Positions 19,251 through 28,303 of a stretch of DNA of 64,000 nt are shown here, in pieces. A model generated the notes under the pieces. It had not been told where the DNA came from, searched no databases, and saw only the letters and a program-made list of their open reading frames with translations. Source of the DNA: Moritella dasanensis ArB 0140 (GTDB lineage: Bacteria; Pseudomonadota; Gammaproteobacteria; Enterobacterales; Moritellaceae); the NCBI RefSeq assembly GCF_000276805.1, contig NZ_AKXQ01000006.1:124001-188000 (forward strand). Direction: 5' to 3'. A program made the translations under genes and the position numbers. Positions within the stretch are counted from its first letter, which is position 1; every line of letters starts with the position of its first letter.

Positions 19251-19997
19251 TTAGTGCGATAAAATCTGCTCTAAGAATAATTTTAAACGATCTGATTGCG
19301 GGTTATCAAAAAATTCATGCGGTTCATTTTCTTCAATAATCTGCCCTGCATCCATAAAGATAACGCGGTCTGCCACCTTCTTAGCAAAACCCATCTCATG
19401 GGTTACACAGATCATGGTGATACCTTCATCTGCAAGCTCAACCATCACATCTAACACTTCCGACACCATCTCTGGATCCAGTGCCGATGTTGGTTCGTCA
19501 AACAACATGATTTCAGGATTAATACACAGACAACGGGCAATCGCTACACGCTGCTGTTGTCCACCCGAAAGTTGGTTAGGATACTTATGCGCTTGGTCAG
19601 CAATTTTTACGCGTTCAAGGTACATCATCGCCGTTTTAATGGCTTCATGACGGGGTTTTTTATGTACCCAAGTCGGTGCCAACAATAAATTTTCTAACAC
19701 CGAAAGATGCGGAAACAAGTTAAAGTGTTGGAATACCATCCCCACCTGTGAGCGGATATGGCGTACAACTTTAACGTCTTCAATCAAGTCAGTACCGTTA
19801 ATGTTAATCTTACCTTCTTGAAATTTTTCCAAGTGATTAAGGCAACGGATCGTCGTTGATTTACCCGAGCCAGAAGGGCCACAAATAACCACTTTCTCGC
19901 CTTTCTTGATATTTAAGTTAACGTCTTTAAGTACGTGAAAATCGCCATACCATTTATTAACGTCTTGCATGCTGATCATATAATCTTGTTCTGACAT
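19251..19997 (-). CDS. aapP: Amino acid ABC transporter ATPase (AapP-type)
   Basis: A 248-residue ATPase energising import through AapQ/AapM. Walker A is GPSGSGKST, the signature is [13 protein letters not shown], Walker B is [14 protein letters not shown], and the H-loop is in [16 protein letters not shown]. It is GlnQ-like in sequence; assignment to aapP rests on the preceding two large permeases and AapJ. It is the last gene of the four-gene operon, and AAGGAAA supports the start. Confidence 0.92.
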   Translation of the reverse strand: MSEQDYMISMQDVNKWYGDFHVLKDVNLNIKKGEKVVICGPSGSGKSTTIRCLNHLEKFQEGKININGTDLIEDVKVVRHIRSQVGMVFQHFNLFPHLSVLENLLLAPTWVHKKPRHEAIKTAMMYLERVKIADQAHKYPNQLSGGQQQRVAIARCLCINPEIMLFDEPTSALDPEMVSEVLDVMVELADEGITMICVTHEMGFAKKVADRVIFMDAGQIIEENEPHEFFDNPQSDRLKLFLEQILSH

Positions 19998-20064
19998 GAT
20001 ATTTCCTTATACCAATTACCTTACGTAAATGGTCAGTGTTAAGCTGTAAAATTTACGGTAATGG

Positions 20065-21144
20065 TTAGTGATCGGTATTGTATCGGCGTTCTATCACGCG
20101 CGAATATTGCGACATACTGAAACAAAAGACCCAATAAATTAGAGTTACAAATACGTAGCCTTCGATTTCAAAACCAAGCCAACTAGTATCACTGTTTGTG
20201 AGTGTTACCATTGCCAGAATATCGAATAAACCAATGATTAATACCAACGTCGTATCTTTAAATAACGAGATGAAAGAACCCACCAAATTCGGGATCGAGA
20301 TCTTCAACGCCTGTGGCAAAATAATTAAAATCATTCCTTGCCAATAACTTAAGCCTAATGACTCACTCGCTTCGTATTGACCTTTCGGAATAGCTTGCAA
20401 ACCACCACGAATAACTTCGGCAATATACGCTGCTTGGAATAAGGTAATACCAATTAACGCACGTAATAACTTATCAAACTCGATACCATCGCTAAAGAAC
20501 AACGGCAGTACTACCGACGCCATAAATAAGATAGTAATAAGCGGCACACCACGAATAAATTCGATAAAACCAACACATAAGGTTTTAACAATCGGCATAT
20601 TGTCCGACTGACGACCTAACGCCAATAAAATACCGATTGGGAACGAAGCAATAATACCAACAGCAGCGACCAAAATAGTCAGCATTAAGCCACCCCATTT
20701 TTCAGTACCAACCACTTCCAGCCCTAAGCCACCACGGATCAAGATGAAACACACAACCGGGTATAACAGCATACTGACAAATTTAATTTTGATACTGCTG
20801 AGTCGCGGTATAAAAAATACAAAAATGATGCTGATAATAGCGACTAAATTCGGACGCCAATGTAAGGCTTCAGGGTAGAACCCATACATAAATTGGTCGA
20901 ACTTCTCAATGATAAATATCCAGCGCGCGCCTTCTTTTACCACTTCTTCTTTAGTCCCACTCCACGTTGCATCAAAGATCATCCAATCTAATAGCGGTGG
21001 GATCGTGGTATAAATAAAGTAAATACCAAGTAATGTTAAAAGCGTATTTGGAATAGTAGAAAATAAATTTTCTCGTAACCAGAATACCAGCCCCTTACTG
21101 GTTGAAGGTGCAGGTTTGGCCTCTTTCATCGTATAAACAGCCAT
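20065..21144 (-). CDS. aapM: General L-amino acid ABC transporter permease AapM
   Basis: A 359-residue inner-membrane permease with about eight hydrophobic segments and the ABC-permease EAA loop EVIRGGLQAIPKGQYEASES (about two-thirds along). AapM proteins are larger than GlnP-type permeases because of extra N-terminal helices, seen here. I use the ATG directly after the aapQ stop, since AAAGGAAG inside the end of aapQ is its ribosome-binding site; a frame open ten codons further upstream overlaps aapQ. Confidence 0.92.
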   Translation of the reverse strand: MAVYTMKEAKPAPSTSKGLVFWLRENLFSTIPNTLLTLLGIYFIYTTIPPLLDWMIFDATWSGTKEEVVKEGARWIFIIEKFDQFMYGFYPEALHWRPNLVAIISIIFVFFIPRLSSIKIKFVSMLLYPVVCFILIRGGLGLEVVGTEKWGGLMLTILVAAVGIIASFPIGILLALGRQSDNMPIVKTLCVGFIEFIRGVPLITILFMASVVLPLFFSDGIEFDKLLRALIGITLFQAAYIAEVIRGGLQAIPKGQYEASESLGLSYWQGMILIILPQALKISIPNLVGSFISLFKDTTLVLIIGLFDILAMVTLTNSDTSWLGFEIEGYVFVTLIYWVFCFSMSQYSRVIERRYNTDH

Positions 21145-21145
21145 A

Positions 21146-22330
21146 TTATCTTCCTTTAATTTCCATTTTTGCATTAACCCAGTTCAGTAGCAGTGAAATA
21201 ACAATACTGAAAACAAGATACACGGCCATCGTCATAAGAATGATCTCAATAGCCTGCCCGACTTGGTTAAGCGTCGTCCCTGAGAACAAGGTAACAATTT
21301 CTGGATAACCAATTGCTGTTGCCAGTGATGAGTTTTTCACTAGGTTAAGATATTGGTTAATAACCGGTGGGATAATCACCCGTAATGCTTGCGGTAAAAC
21401 TACTTTACGCAAGATCACATGCTCTTTTAAGCCTAATGATTTGGCCGCTTCTTTTTGACCTGGCGGTACAGCTTCAATCCCCGCACGTACAGCTTCAGCA
21501 ATATAAGTCGCGGTATAAATACTTAACGCAAAGATAAGCGCCAGTAATTCCGGAATAATGGTGATCCCGCCTTTGAAGTTAAAACCTTTAAGCGCAGGAT
21601 ATTCAGCACTGATAGGTTGGCCAGTAACAAAGAACACCAATAACGGTGCGACGACCACTATTGCCAGCGATACTCTAATTAATGGAAATTCCTCACCTGT
21701 TAAGTCATGACGTTTACTCGCCCATTTGGCAAGAAATACAACACTGATACATGCAAGGATGAACGCAACAAGAATAAAACCACTACCCGATTCGAAGATC
21801 GGATCTGGCATAATTAAACCACGGTTATTAATGAAGACAGAATCAAAATAAGAAATACTTTGGCGCGGACTTGGTAGCGCAGCAAGTACCACGTTATACC
21901 AAAACAAGATCTGTAATAAGATAGGAATATTACGGAACGTTTCAATGTAGACCAACGACAATTTAGCGATTAAATAATTAGAAGATAAACGACCAATACC
22001 AACCATTAGGCCAATAATAGACGCTAAAACAATACCAATAACACCCACTAGCATGGTATTTAATAGACCAACAATAAATACATCTAAAAAAGTTGAGCTG
22101 GTATCATCATAAGGAATAAGCGCTTGGCTGACACCAAAACCAGCTGTTTCACCTAAGAATGAGAAACCTGTAGTGATACCCCTTTTTGCTACATTATCAA
22201 ACATGTTGTTAACGAAGTAAAAAATGCATAAAACCACAACCACTAAAGAAAGCACTTGGAAAATAATCGCACGATTTTGTGGGCTGTTAAATAAACCGCT
22301 GGAGGTTGGGGGGAGTTTTGAGTTATTCAT
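21146..22330 (-). CDS. aapQ: General L-amino acid ABC transporter permease AapQ
   Basis: A 394-residue inner-membrane permease with about eight membrane helices and the EAA loop AEAVRAGIEAVPPGQKEAAK. It pairs with AapM to form the pore for a broad range of L-amino acids. N-terminal SSGLFNSPQNRAIIFQVLS is characteristic of AapQ. Its stop is separated from the aapM ATG by one base, so the two are coupled. An attenuator-type hairpin precedes it, which would make it less expressed than aapJ. Confidence 0.93.
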   Translation of the reverse strand: MNNSKLPPTSSGLFNSPQNRAIIFQVLSLVVVVLCIFYFVNNMFDNVAKRGITTGFSFLGETAGFGVSQALIPYDDTSSTFLDVFIVGLLNTMLVGVIGIVLASIIGLMVGIGRLSSNYLIAKLSLVYIETFRNIPILLQILFWYNVVLAALPSPRQSISYFDSVFINNRGLIMPDPIFESGSGFILVAFILACISVVFLAKWASKRHDLTGEEFPLIRVSLAIVVVAPLLVFFVTGQPISAEYPALKGFNFKGGITIIPELLALIFALSIYTATYIAEAVRAGIEAVPPGQKEAAKSLGLKEHVILRKVVLPQALRVIIPPVINQYLNLVKNSSLATAIGYPEIVTLFSGTTLNQVGQAIEIILMTMAVYLVFSIVISLLLNWVNAKMEIKGR

Positions 22331-22346
22331 AACAAAATAAGCCTTT

Positions 22347-22369
22347 TAAAAAAGGGGGCCAAGCCCCCG
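22347..22369 (-). terminator. Attenuator-like terminator between aapJ and aapQ
   Basis: On the minus strand GGGGGC-TTG-GCCCCC is followed at once by six T. Placed after the binding-protein gene and before the permeases, it should let only part of transcription through, a common way to make more periplasmic binding protein than membrane parts. Confidence 0.85.
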
Positions 22370-22429
22370 ATATACTTAGGTCACTTCACATACCAACAGC
22401 TGATAATATGAAGCGACTGAAGTATTAAT

Positions 22430-23443
22430 TTATCGAATTGGCATCGCGTACATTAAGCCGCCTTTGTTCCATAAATTATTGAGACCACGGTCAATGTTAA
22501 GAGGTGAATTTTTACCTACGTTATTTTCAAACATTTCTTCGTAGTTACCAACTTGCTTAACAATTTGGTAAGCCCAATCTGATTTAAGCCCTAAGTTTTC
22601 GCCAGCTTTACCAGATACACCTAATAAACGTTTAATAGATGGGTTAGCTGATTTTAATTGCTTATCAACATTGCTTGCTGTTACACCTAGCTCTTCAGCT
22701 TCAAGTGTCGCAAATAAGCTCCAACGTACTACGTTAAACCATTCATCATCGCCTTGGCGAACAACAGGACCAAGTGGTTCTTTAGAAATGATATCAGGTA
22801 ATACAACTGCAGATTTAGGGTCATCCAACTTAATTCTTAAGCCATATAACTGCGATGCATCTGATGTAACCGCGTCACAACGGCCTTTTTTGAAGGCATC
22901 AATTGTTTGACCTGATGTATCAAACGTCACGGCTTTATATTCCATGTTGTTTGATTTGAAGTAGTCAGTCAGGTTAAGTTCGGTTGTTGTACCTGCTTGA
23001 ATACAAAAAGAAGCACCGTCTAGCTCTTTCGCTGACGTCACACCAAGATCTTTGTTTACTAGGAAACCTTGACCATCATAATAGTTAACACCAGCAAAGT
23101 TTAAGCCCAGTGATGTATCACGTGTTGCAGTCCAAGTTGACGCGCGAGATAGCAGATCAATTTCACCACTTTGTAATGCAGTAAAACGTTCTTTCGCAGT
23201 CAATGGAATATATTTAACTTTAGATGCATCACCTAATACTGCCGCTGCTACTGAACGACAAAAATCAACGTCGATACCTTTCCAAACGCCTTTTGAATCA
23301 GTCGCTGAGAAACCTGGGATCCCTGTAGAAACACCACAGTTCAGTACGCCTTTTTTCATTACTTGCTCTAACGTAGCCGCATTAACTAAATTGGGTAGTG
23401 TTGATGCTAGACCTAGTATTAAAGCTATTTTTGTAACCTTCAT
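22430..23443 (-). CDS. aapJ: General L-amino acid-binding protein AapJ
   Basis: A 337-residue periplasmic solute-binding protein with a signal peptide (MKVTKIALILGLASTLPNLVNAATL). Family-3 solute-binding features are present: LNCGVSTGIPGFSATDSKGVWKGIDVDFC, ERFTALQSGEIDLLSR and ATRDTSLGLNF. It delivers amino acids to AapQM. It is the first gene of the operon, with AAGGAAA before the ATG, and is followed by an attenuator. Confidence 0.94.
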   Translation of the reverse strand: MKVTKIALILGLASTLPNLVNAATLEQVMKKGVLNCGVSTGIPGFSATDSKGVWKGIDVDFCRSVAAAVLGDASKVKYIPLTAKERFTALQSGEIDLLSRASTWTATRDTSLGLNFAGVNYYDGQGFLVNKDLGVTSAKELDGASFCIQAGTTTELNLTDYFKSNNMEYKAVTFDTSGQTIDAFKKGRCDAVTSDASQLYGLRIKLDDPKSAVVLPDIISKEPLGPVVRQGDDEWFNVVRWSLFATLEAEELGVTASNVDKQLKSANPSIKRLLGVSGKAGENLGLKSDWAYQIVKQVGNYEEMFENNVGKNSPLNIDRGLNNLWNKGGLMYAMPIR

Positions 23444-24067
23444 ATTAATTTCCTTGTCTATTATTATTATTGTAATGTTGGTTTTAGTCGGCTAAATCGC
23501 CGCTTTAAAAGAGTTGTTTTCTCTAATTCCTAAACACAAAATAAGCATAAGGCAATTTCTATACAACATCTATGAAGCAACAACTGATTAACAAAAGCAT
23601 TGGCGAGTATTAGACATTCGTCACGAATTTAACACTAAATTAACATGAGTAGGTTTGTTTTAGGTGAATAATACTTTGTGGATATTCACTTTAAGGCTTT
23701 TACCCATATTAAGTTCTACAATGGAAACGAATAAACTATAAAGCATGACACTGTTCCCATCTCATACTTTACGGGTAAGGCTAATCTAATACCCTGATTT
23801 AAAAAAGAACCTAGATATTAGCTTAGTCTTTACATTAGCTCTTCGCCAACCTTGATTTAAACCGGCATAAAGAGGCAACACAGCCATTTCCCACGTATGT
23901 CCCGAGAAGTTATCGACCATATCAGTGAATACTCCTCCGATGAGCACCGGTTATATTTTGTTACTGAGTTCACATAACAAGATAAACACCAGCACGAATA
24001 GAGAAAATGAATTATCACCATATAAGTAGTTTGGCACGATTCAAGCAGCGAGGTGCGGCAGGTTAAA
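23444..24067. other. 624-base intergenic region upstream of aapJ
   Basis: The end nearest aapJ must hold its promoter, though no box stands out. The middle carries a short minus-strand frame listed separately. I saw no RNA gene or inverted repeat of note. Confidence 0.5.
23786..23947 (-). pseudogene. Possible short ORF or gene relic
   Basis: A GTG-started frame of 53 residues (or 44 from an internal ATG at 23920) reads protein-like: VFTDMVDNFSGHTWEMAV, then LPLYAGLNQGWRRANVKT. GGAGGA lies between GTG and ATG. The same frame immediately upstream, beyond one stop codon, encodes a hydrophobic stretch (FIFSLFVLVFILLCELSNKI), as if a small membrane-protein gene had been broken by a nonsense mutation. 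I do not recognise a family. Confidence 0.25.
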
Positions 24068-24376
24068 TTAAATAATCAGCTTTAAATAATGCTTACGCCC
24101 GAATGTAGCGAAAAGCGTTGAACCAAAAAGCACTAATATTGGATTGTGAGAAAAGGCATTTTTTACTGTGACAGCACCATGGGAAAGATCTTTGGTATGA
24201 ATAGGTTGGCTAGAACACCAACTGAGTTTTGCTTGTAGGGTTTGGGTATTGTCTGGGATTTCGATAACAAAACGTTGACCACGTTTCACGTAAGTTATAA
24301 ATTCACCGTCCGCATATAATTTGTAATCGCGCACTGCATCGAGCAATTGCGCAGGTCTGTATATCCATAATTTCAT
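24068..24376 (-). CDS. Hypothetical protein, 102 residues
   Basis: I do not recognise a named family. The first 60 residues look like a beta-sandwich module (DYKLYADGEFITYVKRGQ, then FVIEIPDNTQTLQAKLSWCS), resembling DUF2846-like small domains. A hydrophobic segment follows (NPILVLFGSTLFATFG). AAGGATG precedes the ATG, and the length and codon use look real. It is a single gene. Confidence 0.6.
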   Translation of the reverse strand: MKLWIYRPAQLLDAVRDYKLYADGEFITYVKRGQRFVIEIPDNTQTLQAKLSWCSSQPIHTKDLSHGAVTVKNAFSHNPILVLFGSTLFATFGRKHYLKLII

Positions 24377-24469
24377 TTCACATCATCCTTAATGTAAAGT
24401 TTGTAACAGGTATAGTGCTTGTAAAGTAATAGCCCCATTTTAGCTAAGCAATGCCATGAGCAAGCATGA

Positions 24470-24520
24470 AAAAAGTACTAACAATCCATTTATGTATAAT
24501 TAAACGGTTATTAGTACTTT
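24470..24520 (-). terminator. Terminator of the SDR gene
   Basis: AAAAGTACTAA and TTAGTACTTTT form an 11-bp perfect stem over a 27-base loop. On the minus strand it is followed by a T-run, about 100 bases past the SDR stop; the long loop makes it less ideal. Confidence 0.6.
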
Positions 24521-24615
24521 TACAGTCACCTTTATTGATGGATTTAATTCATCAATAAATCAATAGAGCAATAGGCACCTAACAACGATGACGGCTTAAA
24601 TAAGTCGCTACTAAC

Positions 24616-25335
24616 CTAAGGTTCTTGACGTGTGCTTGCTAATACGATTTCACGAATACAAACATCTTGTGGTTGTGCATAAGCAAATTCGATTGCTCGA
24701 GCAACGTCATCTGGTGCTAAAATGCTACCCATTGTTGCTTTCCAAGATTCGTAGCCCGCTTTAATTTCTTCTGATGTTGTGTGTGACAACAATTCAGTTT
24801 CAACAGCGCCCGGTGCGATAGTGATAACACGTACATCTGACATTGCTACTTCTTCACGTACGTTTTCAGTGATTGCGTGAACAGCAAATTTAGTACCACA
24901 ATAAGCAGCGTGTGCGCCGAATGTTTTACGACCTGCAACAGAGCTGATGTTAATGATAGTACCCGTGTTACGTGCTTTCATTGGCGCAAGAACTGCTTGC
25001 ATGCCGTTTAATAATGCAATGACGTTAACGTCGAACATCGTTTTGAATTCTTCAGCAGGCTGAGTATCGATTTGGCCTAGTAACATCATGCCAGCGTTAT
25101 TAATTAATAAATCCGCAGGACCGTATACCGCTTCCGCTTTAGCAAGTGCCGCGTTAAATTCAGCGTGTACTGTTAAGTCTACTTTTTCACATAAACAGTT
25201 TGGTAAGTCTAGCGCTTCTAATTTTTCAACTCGACGAGCAACTAATAATAATGGGTGACCAGCTGCACTTAAACGTTTTGCTGTAGCTTCACCAATACCT
25301 GAACTTGCGCCTGTAATAACAACTAATTTTTTCAT
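24616..25335 (-). CDS. Short-chain dehydrogenase/reductase
   Basis: A 239-residue NAD(P)-dependent SDR. The cofactor motif is TGASSGIGEAT near the N-terminus, NNAGMM in the middle, and the catalytic YxxxK is YCGTK in GAHAAYCGTKFAVHAI with the serine in INISSVAGR. It is close to the YdfG type (serine/3-hydroxy acid dehydrogenases), but the substrate cannot be fixed. A LysR regulator is transcribed divergently, which suggests it controls this gene. Confidence 0.88.
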   Translation of the reverse strand: MKKLVVITGASSGIGEATAKRLSAAGHPLLLVARRVEKLEALDLPNCLCEKVDLTVHAEFNAALAKAEAVYGPADLLINNAGMMLLGQIDTQPAEEFKTMFDVNVIALLNGMQAVLAPMKARNTGTIINISSVAGRKTFGAHAAYCGTKFAVHAITENVREEVAMSDVRVITIAPGAVETELLSHTTSEEIKAGYESWKATMGSILAPDDVARAIEFAYAQPQDVCIREIVLASTRQEP

Positions 25336-25483
25336 TGTATGCTCTCTATTTTTTATAAAAATGTTTGATGATTATGTTTCTAATCTGCAGCCTGTTAGCT
25401 ACATACCCAGTGACCAATAAAGATATCTACTATGTAAGATATTAGGTGCTCCTGAGTGGATGAAGAGAGTATATAGAAATGAC

Positions 25484-25505
25484 TATTGTTGATATATACA
25501 CAATA
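25484..25505. promoter_or_regulatory. Candidate LysR operator between SDR and LysR genes
   Basis: An inverted repeat TATTGT-N10-ACAATA lies in the divergent promoter region and contains the T-N11-A core expected for LysR-type regulators. It is 90 bases from the lysR-type start and about 150 from the SDR start. Confidence 0.4.
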
Positions 25506-25594
25506 AAGAACATAACTGTTACGCTTTAAGCTACAATAAGATTCATAGACCTTTACCTATCGTCCTACTCAACTTAATCTCTATAGGCACAGCA

Positions 25595-26524
25595 ATGCAA
25601 AGTAGCTCATCTCTTGCCGACATTCGCGCGTTTGTCACCATTGCAGAACAAGGCAGCTTCACTAAAGCCGCTGAAGTATTGCAGTCATCTCGTGCCCACG
25701 TATCGCGTCAACTTGCTCAGCTCGAACAACAACTCGGTGTGCAACTGATTATTCGCACGACACGCGCCCAACGATTGACGCCAATTGGCGAACAATTTTT
25801 TCAGCAATGCCTTACATCACTACAAACCATCAACCAAGCGGTTATAGCAGCGAAAGACGATACCGAACAATTACAGGGTAGTATCTGTATCAACTGTGTT
25901 GGCGGTGTGATAGGTGAGGATATTCTGGCAAACATTATCAGTGAGTTTAATTTACAGTATCCTGATATAGAGGTTGAACTGGACTTTAGTAGCCCACGCG
26001 TTGACTTGATTTCCGAGGCATTTGATTTAGTCGTGCGTATGGGGGCATTAGAGGATTCAGGATTAGTGGCGAGAAAACTGACCGACATTAAAGTGCAGGT
26101 ATTGGCCAGTCCTGATTATTTAGCCAAGCATCCTGTCATTAAGCACCCTAAAGATCTGGAACAACATAATTGTTTAACCGGCAGTATCAAACGCTGGCGT
26201 TTCCATCAAAAATCAGTGCAACACAATAATGCGCCGATACATGAATTAGACATTAGCGTTAAAGGTAACTTTAGTTGTAAGAGTGGCCGAGCACTGATTA
26301 ATGCCGCGAAGAGTGGTAATGGCATTGTCCGTTTACCTGAATTGTATTGCGAAGATGAGATTAACGCGCATACCTTAGCACCCGCGTTAATCTCTGTATC
26401 TAATGAAGAACAATGGCACTCACCAGATGTACCGCTGTTTCTACTTTATCACCGTAATCGTTATCAACCTGCGCGCTTAAAAGTGTTAATTGATTTTATA
26501 TGTCACCATTTTCAGCAATTATAA
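25595..26524 (+). CDS. LysR-family transcriptional regulator
   Basis: A 309-residue regulator. Residues 6-65 form the winged helix-turn-helix (DIRAFVTIAEQGSFTKAAEV, then SRAHVSRQLAQLEQQLGVQL). The rest is the effector-binding domain starting near GSICINCVGGVIG. It belongs to the CrgA/AaeR-like group. It is divergent from the SDR gene and most likely its regulator. Effector unknown. Confidence 0.88.
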   Translation: MQSSSSLADIRAFVTIAEQGSFTKAAEVLQSSRAHVSRQLAQLEQQLGVQLIIRTTRAQRLTPIGEQFFQQCLTSLQTINQAVIAAKDDTEQLQGSICINCVGGVIGEDILANIISEFNLQYPDIEVELDFSSPRVDLISEAFDLVVRMGALEDSGLVARKLTDIKVQVLASPDYLAKHPVIKHPKDLEQHNCLTGSIKRWRFHQKSVQHNNAPIHELDISVKGNFSCKSGRALINAAKSGNGIVRLPELYCEDEINAHTLAPALISVSNEEQWHSPDVPLFLLYHRNRYQPARLKVLIDFICHHFQQL

Positions 26525-26562
26525 TATTTATTATGAAAACGTGATGTTCGAATGATGGTCAA

Positions 26563-26580
26563 AATGTTCATTCGAACATT
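26563..26580. promoter_or_regulatory. GlpR-type operator
   Basis: AATGTTCATTCGAACATT is a perfect 7-bp inverted repeat around ATTC. It matches the ATGTTCG-N-CGAACAT pattern bound by the glycerol-3-phosphate repressor GlpR. A half-site, ATGTTCG, lies about 20 bases upstream. It is placed about 80 bases before glpA. Confidence 0.75.
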
Positions 26581-26581
26581 T

Positions 26582-26595
26582 ATGATTAAGATCAA
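26582..26595. promoter_or_regulatory. FNR-type box
   Basis: ATGATTAAGATCAA matches the FNR consensus TTGAT-N4-ATCAA at nine of ten bases, directly next to the GlpR palindrome. The E. coli glpACB operon is FNR-activated, which fits the anaerobic role of the genes downstream. Confidence 0.6.
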
Positions 26596-26659
26596 TTTAC
26601 CTTCTACTATCTAGTTCATACTTATAAGTAGTTAATTGACCAGAATATATGGATGAATT

Positions 26660-28303
26660 ATGGCAAAGGTAACCCGTTTCAATACCGAAGTATTGATCAT
26701 TGGTGGTGGCGCGACTGGCACGAGCATTATGCGCGATTGCGCATTACGTGGCATTACATGCATATTACTTGATAAAGGTGATATCGCTTCAGGTACAACA
26801 GGCCGTAATCATGGCTTATTACATTCCGGCGCGCGCTATGCGGTGACCGATGGCGAATCTGCACGAGAATGTATTCAAGAAAATAAGATCCTCAAACATA
26901 TCGCCAGTCACTGTATCGAAGACACCAGCGGGTTATTCATTACCTTGCCAGAAGATGATCTCGACTTCCAAAGTACTTTTATTGACGCTTGCGCCAGTGC
27001 GGGCATCGATACACAAAGACTCACCGCGCAGCAAGCGCTCGATTTAGAACCTAATGTGAATCCGAGTCTAATCGGCGCAGTGAAAGTGCCCGATGGCACG
27101 CTCGACCCTTTCCGCTTATGTGCATCCAATGTATTAGACGCCAAAAGCCATGGCGCCCAGTTACTGACTTATTCAATGGTGCAATCTTTCATCCGTATTG
27201 GCGACCGCATCATTGGGGCTAAATGCATTAATACCCGCACCAACGAACAATTTGAAGTGTATGCCCAAGAGGTCATTAATGCAGCCGGTATTTGGGGTAA
27301 AAACATTTGCCACTACGCCGATCTTAATGTGCAGATGCTACCCGCCAAAGGGTCATTGTTAGTATTTGAACACCGTATTAACGATTTGGTTATCAACCGT
27401 TGCCGTAAACCTGCCGATGCCGATATTTTAGTGCCCGGTGATTCGATTTCATTGATTGGCACCACTTCCGAAGAAATTGATTACAAAGATATAGATTCAC
27501 TCAAGATCAGTGAAAAAGAAGTCAACATACTTATTGAAGAAGGCGGAAAGCTTGCGCCGATACTGGCTCAAACCCGTATTTTACGGGCTTACGCTGGCGT
27601 ACGACCACTCGTTGATATTGGTGGCGGTGATGGCCGTAACATCAGCCGTGGTATCGTATTACTCGATCATGAACAACGCGATGGTTTGGCCGGCTTCAGT
27701 AGTATTCTCGGTGGAAAATTAATGACCAGCCGCTTAATGGCGGAAATGACCACAGATCTGATTGCCAACAAACTCGGTAATGCCACTCAGTGCAGCACCC
27801 ACTTAAAGCCACTGCCCGGTTCGATTACCAGCAATAAATCGAAAACCAAAAAGACCGTTTTCACCACCAAAGCGGCAACCCATCGTCATGGTGAAACAGC
27901 CGTAGCCACATTCGATCAAAGCACCAAAGGTAAATCCATTGTCTGTGAATGCGAAATGGTGTCCGTTGGTGAAATTGAATATGCCATCAAACAACTTGAT
28001 GTCACCAACTTAGTCGACTTAAGAAGACGTACCCGTCTGGGCATGGGTTCATGTCAGGGAGAGTTGTGCACCTATCGCGCTTCCAGTTTATTTTGTGATT
28101 TTGGTAATTGCAGTGGTTATGAATCGAGTAAATTGTTAATGCAGTTTTTTGAAGAGCGCTGGAAGGGTATTAAGCCTGTGCTATTTGGTGACGCATTGCG
28201 AGAAGCAGAGTTTACCTATTGGTTATATGAAGGCCTGTTCGGGGCAAGTGCGATTAATCAGTTAGGCGAAAAACAACAAGATAAGGATTATTATGAAATT
28301 TGA
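26660..28303 (+). CDS. glpA: Anaerobic glycerol-3-phosphate dehydrogenase subunit A
   Basis: A 547-residue flavoprotein, the catalytic subunit oxidising glycerol-3-phosphate to dihydroxyacetone phosphate. The FAD-binding motif VLIIGGGATGTSIMRDCAL is at the N-terminus, followed by GTTGRNHGLLHSGARY. The C-terminal bfd-like domain has the cysteines CECEMVS and GSCQGELC, probably for a [2Fe-2S] cluster. It overlaps glpB by 11 bases. Electrons pass through GlpB/GlpC to quinone for anaerobic respiration. The upstream GlpR and FNR boxes fit induction by G3P without oxygen. Confidence 0.95.
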   Translation: MAKVTRFNTEVLIIGGGATGTSIMRDCALRGITCILLDKGDIASGTTGRNHGLLHSGARYAVTDGESARECIQENKILKHIASHCIEDTSGLFITLPEDDLDFQSTFIDACASAGIDTQRLTAQQALDLEPNVNPSLIGAVKVPDGTLDPFRLCASNVLDAKSHGAQLLTYSMVQSFIRIGDRIIGAKCINTRTNEQFEVYAQEVINAAGIWGKNICHYADLNVQMLPAKGSLLVFEHRINDLVINRCRKPADADILVPGDSISLIGTTSEEIDYKDIDSLKISEKEVNILIEEGGKLAPILAQTRILRAYAGVRPLVDIGGGDGRNISRGIVLLDHEQRDGLAGFSSILGGKLMTSRLMAEMTTDLIANKLGNATQCSTHLKPLPGSITSNKSKTKKTVFTTKAATHRHGETAVATFDQSTKGKSIVCECEMVSVGEIEYAIKQLDVTNLVDLRRRTRLGMGSCQGELCTYRASSLFCDFGNCSGYESSKLLMQFFEERWKGIKPVLFGDALREAEFTYWLYEGLFGASAINQLGEKQQDKDYYEI

